The notes under the pieces were generated by a model. The model was given only the letters and a program-made list of their open reading frames with translations. It made no database searches and was not told the DNA's origin. A stretch of DNA of 5,434 nucleotides from an uncultured Lysobacterales bacterium (GTDB lineage: Bacteria > Pseudomonadota > Gammaproteobacteria > Xanthomonadales > SZUA-36): the NCBI GenBank assembly GCA_937995275.1, contig CALKKN010000354.1, forward strand, positions 1 to 5,434. The letters are read 5' to 3'. Numbering within the stretch: position 1 is the first letter of the stretch; each line of letters begins with the position of its first letter. Of the stretch, positions 1 through 4,544 are shown piece after piece. Both the position numbers and the translations under genes were made by a program.

Positions 1-5
1 TATCA

Positions 6-25
6 ACCTGTTCATCTGAGCAGGT
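6..25 (+). other. Small stem-loop upstream of tusA
   Basis: ACCTGTTC (6-13) can pair with GAGCAGGT (18-25) around a four-base ATCT loop, giving an eight-pair stem with one G-T wobble. No T-run follows, so it is not a canonical intrinsic terminator. It lies about 20 bases before the tusA ribosome binding site and would sit in the tusA leader if the promoter is further upstream. It may be chance. Confidence 0.25.
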
Positions 26-54
26 GGCAACATTCATCCAGACAGGAAATCACC

Positions 55-282
55 ATGGCAGACAAAGTACTCGACGCAAAAGGGCTGAACTGTCCGCTCC
101 CGATCCTCAAGGCCAAGAAGGCGTTGAAGGACGTGCCCGACGGCGGAACGCTGGAGGTGCTCGCCACCGACCCGGGTTCGGTGGCCGACTTCCAGGCCTT
201 TTCCCGGACCACCGGAAACGAACTCGTCGAACACAGCGAGGAGGGCGGCGTTTACCGCTTCCTGATCCGCAAGACGGCGTAA
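55..282 (+). CDS. tusA: TusA-family sulfur carrier protein
   Basis: This 75-residue protein is a single-domain TusA-family sulfurtransferase, a cytoplasmic carrier that holds sulfane sulfur as a persulfide on one cysteine and hands it to partner proteins (tRNA thiolation in E. coli; Dsr or sHdr sulfur oxidation in sulfur oxidisers). The family signature is visible: after the first strand (KVLDAKGLN) comes the CPxP motif Cys13-Pro-Leu-Pro16, then the amphipathic helix ILKAKKAL, and later the GG.LEVLATDPGS strand-turn. The length is normal for the family. The start is supported by AGGAAA at 44-49, five bases before the ATG. The gene ends at a strong terminator and no partner gene is seen in the remaining upstream 54 bases, so its operon, if any, lies outside the window. 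Family assignment is secure. Which pathway it serves is inferred from the persulfide-related neighbours. Confidence 0.95.
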   Translation: MADKVLDAKGLNCPLPILKAKKALKDVPDGGTLEVLATDPGSVADFQAFSRTTGNELVEHSEEGGVYRFLIRKTA

Positions 283-304
283 GTCAGACGCTCTCTCCTT
301 GACT

Positions 305-331
305 GGCCGGCCCCTGCGCCGGCCTTTTTTT
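305..331 (+). terminator. Intrinsic terminator of tusA
   Basis: GGCCGGC (305-311) pairs perfectly with GCCGGCC (318-324) around a six-base loop, and seven T residues follow directly (325-331). It lies 22 bases past the tusA stop codon. This is a textbook rho-independent terminator for the + strand. Confidence 0.9.
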
Positions 332-340
332 GCCTGCCGA

Positions 341-372
341 AAATAAAAACGGCCGGCAAAGGCCGGCCGTTT
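341..372 (-). terminator. Intrinsic terminator of the FadL-type gene
   Basis: An 11-pair perfect stem (347-357 with 362-372) closes on a four-base loop. Read on the minus strand it is followed by a T-rich tract (complement of AAATAAAAA upstream of 350), and it lies just beyond the stop codon of the minus-strand outer membrane protein gene. The flanking A and T pairs make it partly bidirectional. It reuses the same GGCCGGC core as the neighbouring tusA terminator. Confidence 0.88.
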
Positions 373-392
373 CTGCTGCCATGGCTGCGTGT

Positions 393-1796
393 TCAGAACC
401 GCCAGGAGTAACTGGCTTCCAGCTCCCACTGGTACATCTTGAAGGTCACGTTCTGGCTCGGGTCGAAATTCTGCGGCCCGGTCACGCTGACGCTGGGGGC
501 GAACATGGCGGCCATGTTGAATTGACGGCCCTTGGTCCGTTCCAGCGTAAAGCCGGCCGTGATGTGGCTCTCCATGACGCCGGGCGCCAGGATATTGAAC
601 GACATCTCGGTGTTCGGGATGGGCTGCTCGCCATAGCTGTAGCCGAAACGCCAGGTCCAGTCCTCACCGGCCTTGTAACGCAAGCCGAGTTTGAAAACGG
701 TCATGTCGTCCCAGCCGAAGCCACCGCCATTGTTGCCGCCCAGACAGGTCGACAGGTCGGTGCCGCCGCGACCGGCCGTGGGGCAGTTGAATAGCAGCGC
801 GATGGGGTTGCCGACCGACGCGATATCACTGTACCAGATGTGCTCGATATCGAAGCTCAGAGCGGTCTTGTCATTGGCTTTGAAGGTCAGACCGATCTTA
901 AGGTCCGGGGGAATGTCCATGTCGCCCTGCTCGGCGAACAGGTCGGCGTAGTCGTCGAATTCGGTCATCCAGATCTTGCTCTGGTACATAATGCCGAAAT
1001 CCACCCGGTCCGACAGCGCCGCGTGCAGCCCGACCTTGAGGCCGGCGCCATAGGCCCAGTCGTGGCCGTTGTTGGACAGGGCCGTCGGGTTGCCCGGCAT
1101 GCCGGTCTCGACCAAGGGCCTGGCATAGGTTTCCGTCAGCGGTGCGAACGTCGCAACGCCGTTCGCCTCGAACCACTGGGCCACCAGCACGCCGGCGATG
1201 CCCAGCGAGACCCGCTCGTTAACCCGTTTTGCCCAGGTGATATCCAGGAACGCCTGGTTGAAGTCAACCCCCGCATCGCCGGCACCGTAAGTGCCAGGAA
1301 AGGTCATCGGCCCGAAGTCCGAGCCCGGGCCATCAGGATCGAAAGTGGCTGTGCCGCCTTTCCAGTCCGTATTCATGCCGCCGCGGCCATAGAATGACAC
1401 GGCCCAGGCCGTGCCGTTGTCCCGCTGCCAGCTCTTGGAGATGTGCGGAATGATGAAGTACTCGCTGTCGCTCGTGAGGTTGTTGGGCCCGATGGTGATG
1501 GCGCAGCCTGAGGGGAAGCACATGCCGTTGGCCTGGCTCTGGGTGGTGCTGTACTTGCGGATCGGGCTGAACAGCGCAGCGCCGACGACGAATTGGTCGC
1601 CCACAAACGGCGCCACGGCGGGATTGTTGGCCACGTCGATGGCGTCCTCCGGCAAGGCGATGCCCGCGCCCGCCATGCTCTTGTTCTTGGTTCCGGTGCC
1701 GTGCGTGAAGTAACCGTTGGTCGCAAAAGCATTACCCGCCAGGAGCAGGCCGGCGACCACGGCCAGGGTGGTATACCGGTTCGTACGCTTGATCAT
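393..1796 (-). CDS. FadL/TodX-family outer membrane transport protein
   Basis: The 467-residue product belongs to the OMPP1/FadL/TodX family of outer membrane beta-barrels, which let hydrophobic compounds such as long-chain fatty acids or toluene diffuse through a lateral opening. The N-terminus is a Sec signal peptide (MIKRTNR, then a hydrophobic stretch, cleavage probably after AFA at residue 25). The mature start TNGYFTHGTGTKNKSMAGAG and the ANNPA motif (56-60) are typical of the plug region. Alternating-strand sequence runs to a C-terminal Phe, the usual BAM recognition end (SYSWRF). Length is normal for the family. Cys93/Cys98 and Cys338/Cys351 could form two disulfides in extracellular loops. 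The ATG at 1796 is chosen over one ten codons upstream because of the GGAGG before it and the signal-peptide position. Its substrate cannot be read from sequence; the sulfur-handling neighbours and an operator-like upstream site suggest a link to sulfur compounds, which is inference. Confidence 0.93.
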   Translation of the reverse strand: MIKRTNRYTTLAVVAGLLLAGNAFATNGYFTHGTGTKNKSMAGAGIALPEDAIDVANNPAVAPFVGDQFVVGAALFSPIRKYSTTQSQANGMCFPSGCAITIGPNNLTSDSEYFIIPHISKSWQRDNGTAWAVSFYGRGGMNTDWKGGTATFDPDGPGSDFGPMTFPGTYGAGDAGVDFNQAFLDITWAKRVNERVSLGIAGVLVAQWFEANGVATFAPLTETYARPLVETGMPGNPTALSNNGHDWAYGAGLKVGLHAALSDRVDFGIMYQSKIWMTEFDDYADLFAEQGDMDIPPDLKIGLTFKANDKTALSFDIEHIWYSDIASVGNPIALLFNCPTAGRGGTDLSTCLGGNNGGGFGWDDMTVFKLGLRYKAGEDWTWRFGYSYGEQPIPNTEMSFNILAPGVMESHITAGFTLERTKGRQFNMAAMFAPSVSVTGPQNFDPSQNVTFKMYQWELEASYSWRF

Positions 1797-1801
1797 TGTT
1801 G

Positions 1802-1806
1802 CCTCC
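1802..1806 (-). promoter_or_regulatory. Ribosome binding site fixing the FadL-type start
   Basis: The minus strand reads GGAGG here, five bases before the ATG at 1796. No comparable site precedes the in-frame ATG at 1826, so this decides the start. Confidence 0.85.
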
Positions 1807-1828
1807 GTTGACTGTGGCCGATTCAAGG

Positions 1829-1844
1829 TTTAAGCCATTCTAAT
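1829..1844 (-). promoter_or_regulatory. Operator-like site before the FadL-type gene
   Basis: On the minus strand this reads ATTAGAATGGCTTAAA, an imperfect ATTA-N8-TAAA palindrome. It matches 12 of 16 positions of the site at 3063-3078 (ATTAGAAATACTTAAT), sharing ATTAGAA and CTTAA. It abuts a candidate -10 element (TATACA, 1844-1849), a position suited to a repressor. Its use by the ArsR-family protein encoded next door is an inference from geometry similar to the SqrR site ATTC-N8-GAAT. Confidence 0.5.
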
Positions 1845-1881
1845 GTATAAAAATGTAATATGTACCGGAAAACACCGTCAA
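1844..1881 (-). promoter_or_regulatory. Candidate promoter of the FadL-type gene
   Basis: This AT-rich island in GC-rich surroundings holds two overlapping candidates on the minus strand. One is TTTTCC (1867-1872), 17 bases, TATACA (1844-1849). The other has a better -35, TTGACG (1876-1881), 17 bases, and a poor -10, TTACAT (1853-1858). Either would start transcription within or just before the operator-like site. The region between here and the repressor stop codon (1882-1942) shows no clear terminator, so read-through from the repressor gene is also possible. Confidence 0.4.
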
Positions 1882-1942
1882 ACTGATGCGGGTCATCTTG
1901 CGGGTTCGAAAAACGTTGGCGCTGCAGGTGGGGGGGGCGGTC

Positions 1943-2305
1943 TCAGTCGCTACAGTAGAGTTCATGCATCAGCCCCACCATGCGTGCCGCCTCTTCGCTG
2001 GCAATCGAATAGTAAATGGTCTGCGCCTCACGCCGCGTCGCGACCAGCGATTCCTTGCGCATCCTGGCCAGGTGCTGGGATAGCGGCGACTGGGAGATGT
2101 CCAGCAATCGCGCCAGTTCCCCCACGGACTTCTCCCCGGACGCCAGGTGACACAACACCATCAACCGGTCCTTGTGCCCGAGCGTCTTTAAAAGTTCGCT
2201 GGCCTGGCCGGCCGCGATGGCCATGCGTTGCGGGTCGATTTCTACCTTGTCGGTCGTGGCGTTGTCGGGGGTTTCCCGCGCCGCGGAAGCGCCAGAGCAC
2301 TGCAT
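1943..2305 (-). CDS. bigR: ArsR-family persulfide-responsive repressor (BigR/SqrR/YgaV type)
   Basis: The 120-residue product is a winged-helix ArsR-family repressor. After a variable N-terminus of about 25 residues come the core helices (ASELLKTLGHKDRLMVLCHL), the helix-turn-helix (SVGELARLLDISQSPLSQHLARMR, 60-83) and the wing (LVATRREAQTIYYSI). The metal-binding CxC of classical ArsR is absent. Instead Cys52 in VLCHL and Cys118 in ELYC are present, 66 residues apart, the same spacing as Cys41/Cys107 of SqrR and Cys42/Cys108 of BigR, which form disulfide or polysulfide links and release DNA when persulfide accumulates. A third cysteine, Cys3, is extra. The start at 2305 has GGAG seven bases upstream. 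Neighbouring tusA, rhodanese and blh genes agree with a sulfide-response role. The subfamily call is strong; bigR versus sqrR naming is arbitrary here. Confidence 0.9.
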   Translation of the reverse strand: MQCSGASAARETPDNATTDKVEIDPQRMAIAAGQASELLKTLGHKDRLMVLCHLASGEKSVGELARLLDISQSPLSQHLARMRKESLVATRREAQTIYYSIASEEAARMVGLMHELYCSD

Positions 2306-2335
2306 GAAGCTACTCCATGTTCATTTTGCCGGTAT

Positions 2336-2364
2336 ATTATCCGGAAATCGCAGGTTGTTGGAAA
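2336..2364 (-). promoter_or_regulatory. Candidate promoter of the repressor gene
   Basis: On the minus strand, TTTCCA (2359-2364; 4 of 6 to TTGACA) is separated by 17 bases from GATAAT (2336-2341; 5 of 6 to TATAAT). The start would fall near 2329, giving a leader of about 24 bases with the GGAG site correctly placed. The octamer CGATTTCC occurs twice (2343-2350 and 2360-2367), overlapping the -35 and the spacer. No ATTA-N8-TAAT site is present here. Confidence 0.5.
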
Positions 2365-2388
2365 TCGAGCCGCGCACACCCTGTCCTC

Positions 2389-3018
2389 TCAATGCGCGCC
2401 ACCGTGCAAGAAGCGCCAGAACCCGAAGCGCTGTTCGCGCCCCTGAGGCGTCAGGTGAGACTCGCGGCGTTCTTCCAACAGCCGGAAATCTTGGCCGAGC
2501 ACCGCGCCGAGCTTTTCGGCATCGTAGCGGACAATCTCCAGGCCGCTGCAGCGCTCCGGGCCGTCCGGCGCGAACGCGCCGATGATCGCCTGACCGCCGG
2601 GTTCCAATGCCGCCTTCAGGACCTGGACATAACGTTGCTGGTCGGCCGGTTCGGTCAAGAAATGGAAGGCGGCGCGATCGTGCCACACCGAAAACGTCCT
2701 GGCCGGGACGTAGTCCGTGATGTCGGCCACCACCCATGCTACCCGCCGCGCCTCCGGGCCGAGACGGCGCTGTGCCTGCTGGAGCGCCGACTTCGAAAGA
2801 TCGAGCACCGTCAGGTCCCGCCAGCCGCTGTCCAATAAGTGGTCCACCAGCAGGGAGGCGCCGCCGCCGATGTCGATCAGGCCTTGTGCGGGACCGGCGC
2901 CGGTGTTGCGGATCATGGCCAGCGACGTGGCCGGCTCCGCCTGGTACCAGCTCGTTTCGACCGCCGGTTTGGTTTCGTAGACCTGTTCCCAGTGCCGCTT
3001 GCGGTCTGAAGTGGTCAT
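2389..3018 (-). CDS. Class I SAM-dependent methyltransferase, substrate unknown
   Basis: The 209-residue product has the Rossmann-fold methyltransferase motifs in order: motif I LIDIGGGAS (47-55), which binds SAM; the acidic end of strand 2, VLDLS (Asp73); VADIT (Asp99) near the adenine site; a motif IV-like WHDRAAFHFL (112-121); and LEPGG (138-142). The N-terminal RKRHWEQVYETK and the C-terminal QRFGFWRFLH look like features of a compact bacterial family with no settled substrate. The ATG at 3018 is preferred because GGGTG lies eight bases before it and the next ATGs (3033, 3042) lack a site and overlap a palindrome. If 3042 is used the protein has 217 residues. It ends 83 bases before the repressor gene on the same strand. 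A thiol or sulfide S-methylating role would fit the surroundings but is speculation. Confidence 0.85.
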   Translation of the reverse strand: MTTSDRKRHWEQVYETKPAVETSWYQAEPATSLAMIRNTGAGPAQGLIDIGGGASLLVDHLLDSGWRDLTVLDLSKSALQQAQRRLGPEARRVAWVVADITDYVPARTFSVWHDRAAFHFLTEPADQQRYVQVLKAALEPGGQAIIGAFAPDGPERCSGLEIVRYDAEKLGAVLGQDFRLLEERRESHLTPQGREQRFGFWRFLHGGAH

Positions 3019-3031
3019 TTTCTTTGCACCC

Positions 3032-3044
3032 ATATGACTCATAT
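3032..3044. repeat. Perfect 13-bp palindrome at the methyltransferase 5' end
   Basis: ATATGA-C-TCATAT is a perfect inverted repeat with six-base arms and a single central base. It covers two alternative in-frame ATG codons of the methyltransferase and lies in the leader if 3018 is the true start. It could be a second operator or chance. Confidence 0.5.
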
Positions 3045-3051
3045 CATACGC

Positions 3052-3080
3052 TTGTCGCCCATATTAGAAATACTTAATAC
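3052..3080 (+). promoter_or_regulatory. Candidate promoter in the divergent region
   Basis: For the rightward gene, TTGTCG (3052-3057), 17 bases, TAATAC (3075-3080) is a weak sigma70-like pair, predicting a start near 3087 and a leader of about 60 bases. For the leftward methyltransferase, TAATAT (complement of 3061-3066) could be a -10, but no good -35 is seen. Both would overlap the palindromic site at 3063-3078, so one bound protein could control both directions. Confidence 0.35.
3063..3078 (+). promoter_or_regulatory. Operator-like palindrome in the divergent promoter
   Basis: ATTAGAAATACTTAAT is ATTA-N8-TAAT; the arms extend by one pair (TATTA and TAATA). It lies in the roughly 130-bp gap between the divergent methyltransferase and DUF302-like genes and is repeated, 12 of 16 bases identical, before the FadL-type gene. 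The ATTA-N8-TAAT geometry parallels the ATTC-N8-GAAT consensus described for SqrR. Binding by the local BigR-type protein is inferred, not shown. Confidence 0.55.
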
Positions 3081-3097
3081 GTTACCACTCGGCCCAG

Positions 3098-3120
3098 GCC
3101 CGCCCCGGAGCGGGGCAGGC
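3098..3120 (+). other. GC-rich hairpin in the leader of the DUF302-like gene
   Basis: GCC-c-GCCCCG (3098-3107) pairs with CGGGGC-a-GGC (3111-3120) across a three-base loop, with one internal mismatch. No T-run follows, so it is not an intrinsic terminator. It ends 14 bases before the ribosome binding site (AGAGGA, 3135-3140) and may stabilise the transcript or modulate translation. Confidence 0.45.
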
Positions 3121-3146
3121 GCCGATTCATCACCAGAGGACCTGTC

Positions 3147-4052
3147 ATGAAGTTCAGAATTTTGTCAACGCTGCTGGGCTGCCTGTTGTTTGGCGCAGCC
3201 ACCGCGGCGGATACCACTTACCAACCGTTTATCCTCGCGTCCGTCAACGACGCCGGCCTGGCCGAGCAGACGGCCGCCACGGCCGCGGCGCTGGAGGCGG
3301 CGGGATTTACCGTGGCCGGCGACTATTCGCCGGTAGACAACGCCCGCGTGATCGTCGTCACCAGCCCTGAACTGCAGGCTGTCGCTGCCCTGTCCGACAA
3401 GGGTGGCTACAGCGCCGGCCAGCGGGTCAGTGTGACCGAGCGCGAGGGCGGGACCGAAGTGGCATTCGTCAATCCGCTGTACATTCAGTATGCCTACCGC
3501 CTGGAGGGCGACATGCAACCGGTGTACGACCGCCTGAAAGGAGCGTTGGGCGAGACGGAGGCGTATGGCGCCGAGAAGAAAATGACTGCCAAGAAGCTTC
3601 AGAAGTACCACTACATGATCGGGATGCAGCGCTTCGACGACCCCTCCGAACTGGGCAGCTTCGACACTTACGAGGCGGCCGTTGCAGCGGTCCAGGACGG
3701 GCTCGACGCAGAGGGTGACGCCTTGACCATGGTGTACCGGATCGATTTGCCCGGCAATCAACAGACCGTGTTCGGGGTCGGCATGCGCGCGACCAGCGAC
3801 GCCGACGAGGAGATTGACATCGACGCCGCGCACCAGCTGGCCATCGTCGATTTCGAGGGCTACAGCAAAGTGGCCTACTTTCCCTACGAGGTCCTGATCG
3901 ACGGCACGGATGTCGAGGCGCTGCACATGCGATTCCGCATGGCCGTCCACTTCCCGGATTTGAGCATGATGGGGGAACACGGCTTCACCAAGCTGATGGC
4001 ATCGCCCGGCGCGACGGAAGACGCCCTGGAGCAAATGGTCACGGGGCAGTAA
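3147..4052 (+). CDS. Exported DUF302-like protein of unknown function
   Basis: The 301-residue protein starts with a Sec signal peptide (MKFR, then hydrophobic ILSTLLGCLLFGAATA, cleavage near residue 20), so it is probably periplasmic. Residues about 28-119 follow the layout of the DUF302 fold: a helix ending in LEAAGFTV, a strand ARVIVVTSPEL, helix, then RVSVTEREGGTEVAFVNP with the terminal strand-Asn-Pro. This match is by eye and needs a profile search. The second half (about 150-295) is distinct, with VYRIDLPGNQQTVFGVGM, VAYFPYEVLIDG and ALHMRFRMAVHFPDLSMM. It lacks cysteine after the signal peptide, so it cannot itself be a persulfide carrier. AGAGGA at 3135-3140 supports the start. It is followed by a terminator-like hairpin and the rhodanese gene. 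A role with periplasmic sulfur compounds is suggested only by context. Confidence 0.85.
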   Translation: MKFRILSTLLGCLLFGAATAADTTYQPFILASVNDAGLAEQTAATAAALEAAGFTVAGDYSPVDNARVIVVTSPELQAVAALSDKGGYSAGQRVSVTEREGGTEVAFVNPLYIQYAYRLEGDMQPVYDRLKGALGETEAYGAEKKMTAKKLQKYHYMIGMQRFDDPSELGSFDTYEAAVAAVQDGLDAEGDALTMVYRIDLPGNQQTVFGVGMRATSDADEEIDIDAAHQLAIVDFEGYSKVAYFPYEVLIDGTDVEALHMRFRMAVHFPDLSMMGEHGFTKLMASPGATEDALEQMVTGQ

Positions 4053-4062
4053 GGACTGGCTG

Positions 4063-4083
4063 ACCCCCGGGTGGGGTGTTTTT
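4063..4083 (+). terminator. Terminator-like hairpin after the DUF302-like gene
   Basis: ACCCC (4063-4067) pairs with GGGGT (4073-4077) around a five-base loop, followed by G and TTTTT (4079-4083). It is 10 bases past the stop codon. The short stem may terminate only in part, leaving the downstream rhodanese as a lower-expressed operon member. Confidence 0.65.
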
Positions 4084-4089
4084 GAGAGG

Positions 4090-4112
4090 TGCCCCGATCA
4101 GCATTCGGGGCA
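4090..4112 (+). other. Stem-loop in the leader of the rhodanese gene
   Basis: TGCCCCGA (4090-4097) pairs perfectly with TCGGGGCA (4105-4112) around a seven-base loop. No T-run follows. It lies 16 bases before the rhodanese ribosome binding site. Following directly on the terminator-like hairpin, it might be a processing or attenuation element; nothing proves this. Confidence 0.4.
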
Positions 4113-4128
4113 TCGACAGGGGATGAAC

Positions 4129-4134
4129 GGAGGA
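4129..4134 (+). promoter_or_regulatory. Ribosome binding site fixing the rhodanese start
   Basis: GGAGGA lies eight bases before the ATG at 4143. The earlier in-frame ATG at 4089 falls on the edge of the leader stem-loop, lacks such a site and would spoil the signal peptide. Confidence 0.85.
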
Positions 4135-4142
4135 ACCCGAGA

Positions 4143-4481
4143 ATGATTAGTCGCATCTCAGTATTGTTCACCCTGGCCGCCGCGTGTCTGCTGGCCGGAG
4201 CGTTATGGGCCGGCGATGTCCACTGGGTCGACGTCCGGACAGCCGAGGAGTTCGGGGCCGGGCACGTGGCCGGCGCGGTGAACATCCCCTACGAGGAGAT
4301 CGTCGAGCGGATCGGTGAAGTGACCTTGGACAAGGATGCGCCGGTTTACCTGTACTGCCGCAGCGGCCGGCGGTCCGGCATCGCCATGGACGCGCTGCAG
4401 GAGGCCGGCTACCGCAATGCCGTCAACATCGGTGGGCTACAGGAGGCCGGCCGCAAAGCCCGGGAAATGTCCTCGGGGTAA
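4143..4481 (+). CDS. Exported single-domain rhodanese (PspE-like)
   Basis: The 112-residue product is a small rhodanese carrying a signal peptide (MISRISVLFTLAAACLLAGALWA, cleavage near residue 23), so it should act in the periplasm as a sulfane-sulfur transferase in the manner of E. coli PspE. The rhodanese landmarks are in order: WVDVRTAEEF (28-37), GHVAGAVNIPY (40-50), the strand PVYLYC and the active-site loop CRSGRRSG, with catalytic Cys72 that would carry the persulfide, then the C-terminal GYRNAVNIGGLQEA. Length is normal for a single-domain form. It follows the DUF302-like gene by 90 bases holding two hairpins, so it may be partly cotranscribed. It converges on the persulfide dioxygenase gene with 63 bases between stop codons and no clear terminator there. 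Thiosulfate, polysulfide or another donor cannot be told from sequence. Confidence 0.93.
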   Translation: MISRISVLFTLAAACLLAGALWAGDVHWVDVRTAEEFGAGHVAGAVNIPYEEIVERIGEVTLDKDAPVYLYCRSGRRSGIAMDALQEAGYRNAVNIGGLQEAGRKAREMSSG

Positions 4482-4544
4482 GCGGACCGGACGCGCCATT
4501 CTGTACGGGGAGCCGAAGGCGACCCGCCGTCCTCTCTGATCCGT

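Noticed and set aside
1930..1937. Run of eight G residues as a phase-variation tract
   Set aside because: It lies just after the repressor stop codon, outside any coding frame and away from the candidate promoter, so slippage would have no clear effect. It may simply be prone to sequencing error.
1943..2305. Classical arsenic or other metal-sensing ArsR
   Set aside because: The CxC metal motif of the recognition-helix region is missing, while the SqrR/BigR cysteine pair with 66-residue spacing is present. No arsenic resistance genes are nearby.
3165..4034. Long open frame antisense to the DUF302-like gene
   Set aside because: It has no ribosome binding site, no recognisable domain and a low-complexity His/Val/Gly-rich translation typical of the complement of a GC-rich gene. 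The sense frame has a signal peptide and a good ribosome binding site.
4143..4190. Lipoprotein signal in the rhodanese (Cys15)
   Set aside because: The residues before Cys15 are Ala-Ala-Ala, not a good lipobox, and the hydrophobic stretch continues past it to a normal signal peptidase I site.
4482..4544. Terminator between the convergent rhodanese and Blh genes
   Set aside because: Only a five-pair CTGAT/ATCAG stem (4536-4552) overlapping the stop codon was found, with no T-run on either strand.
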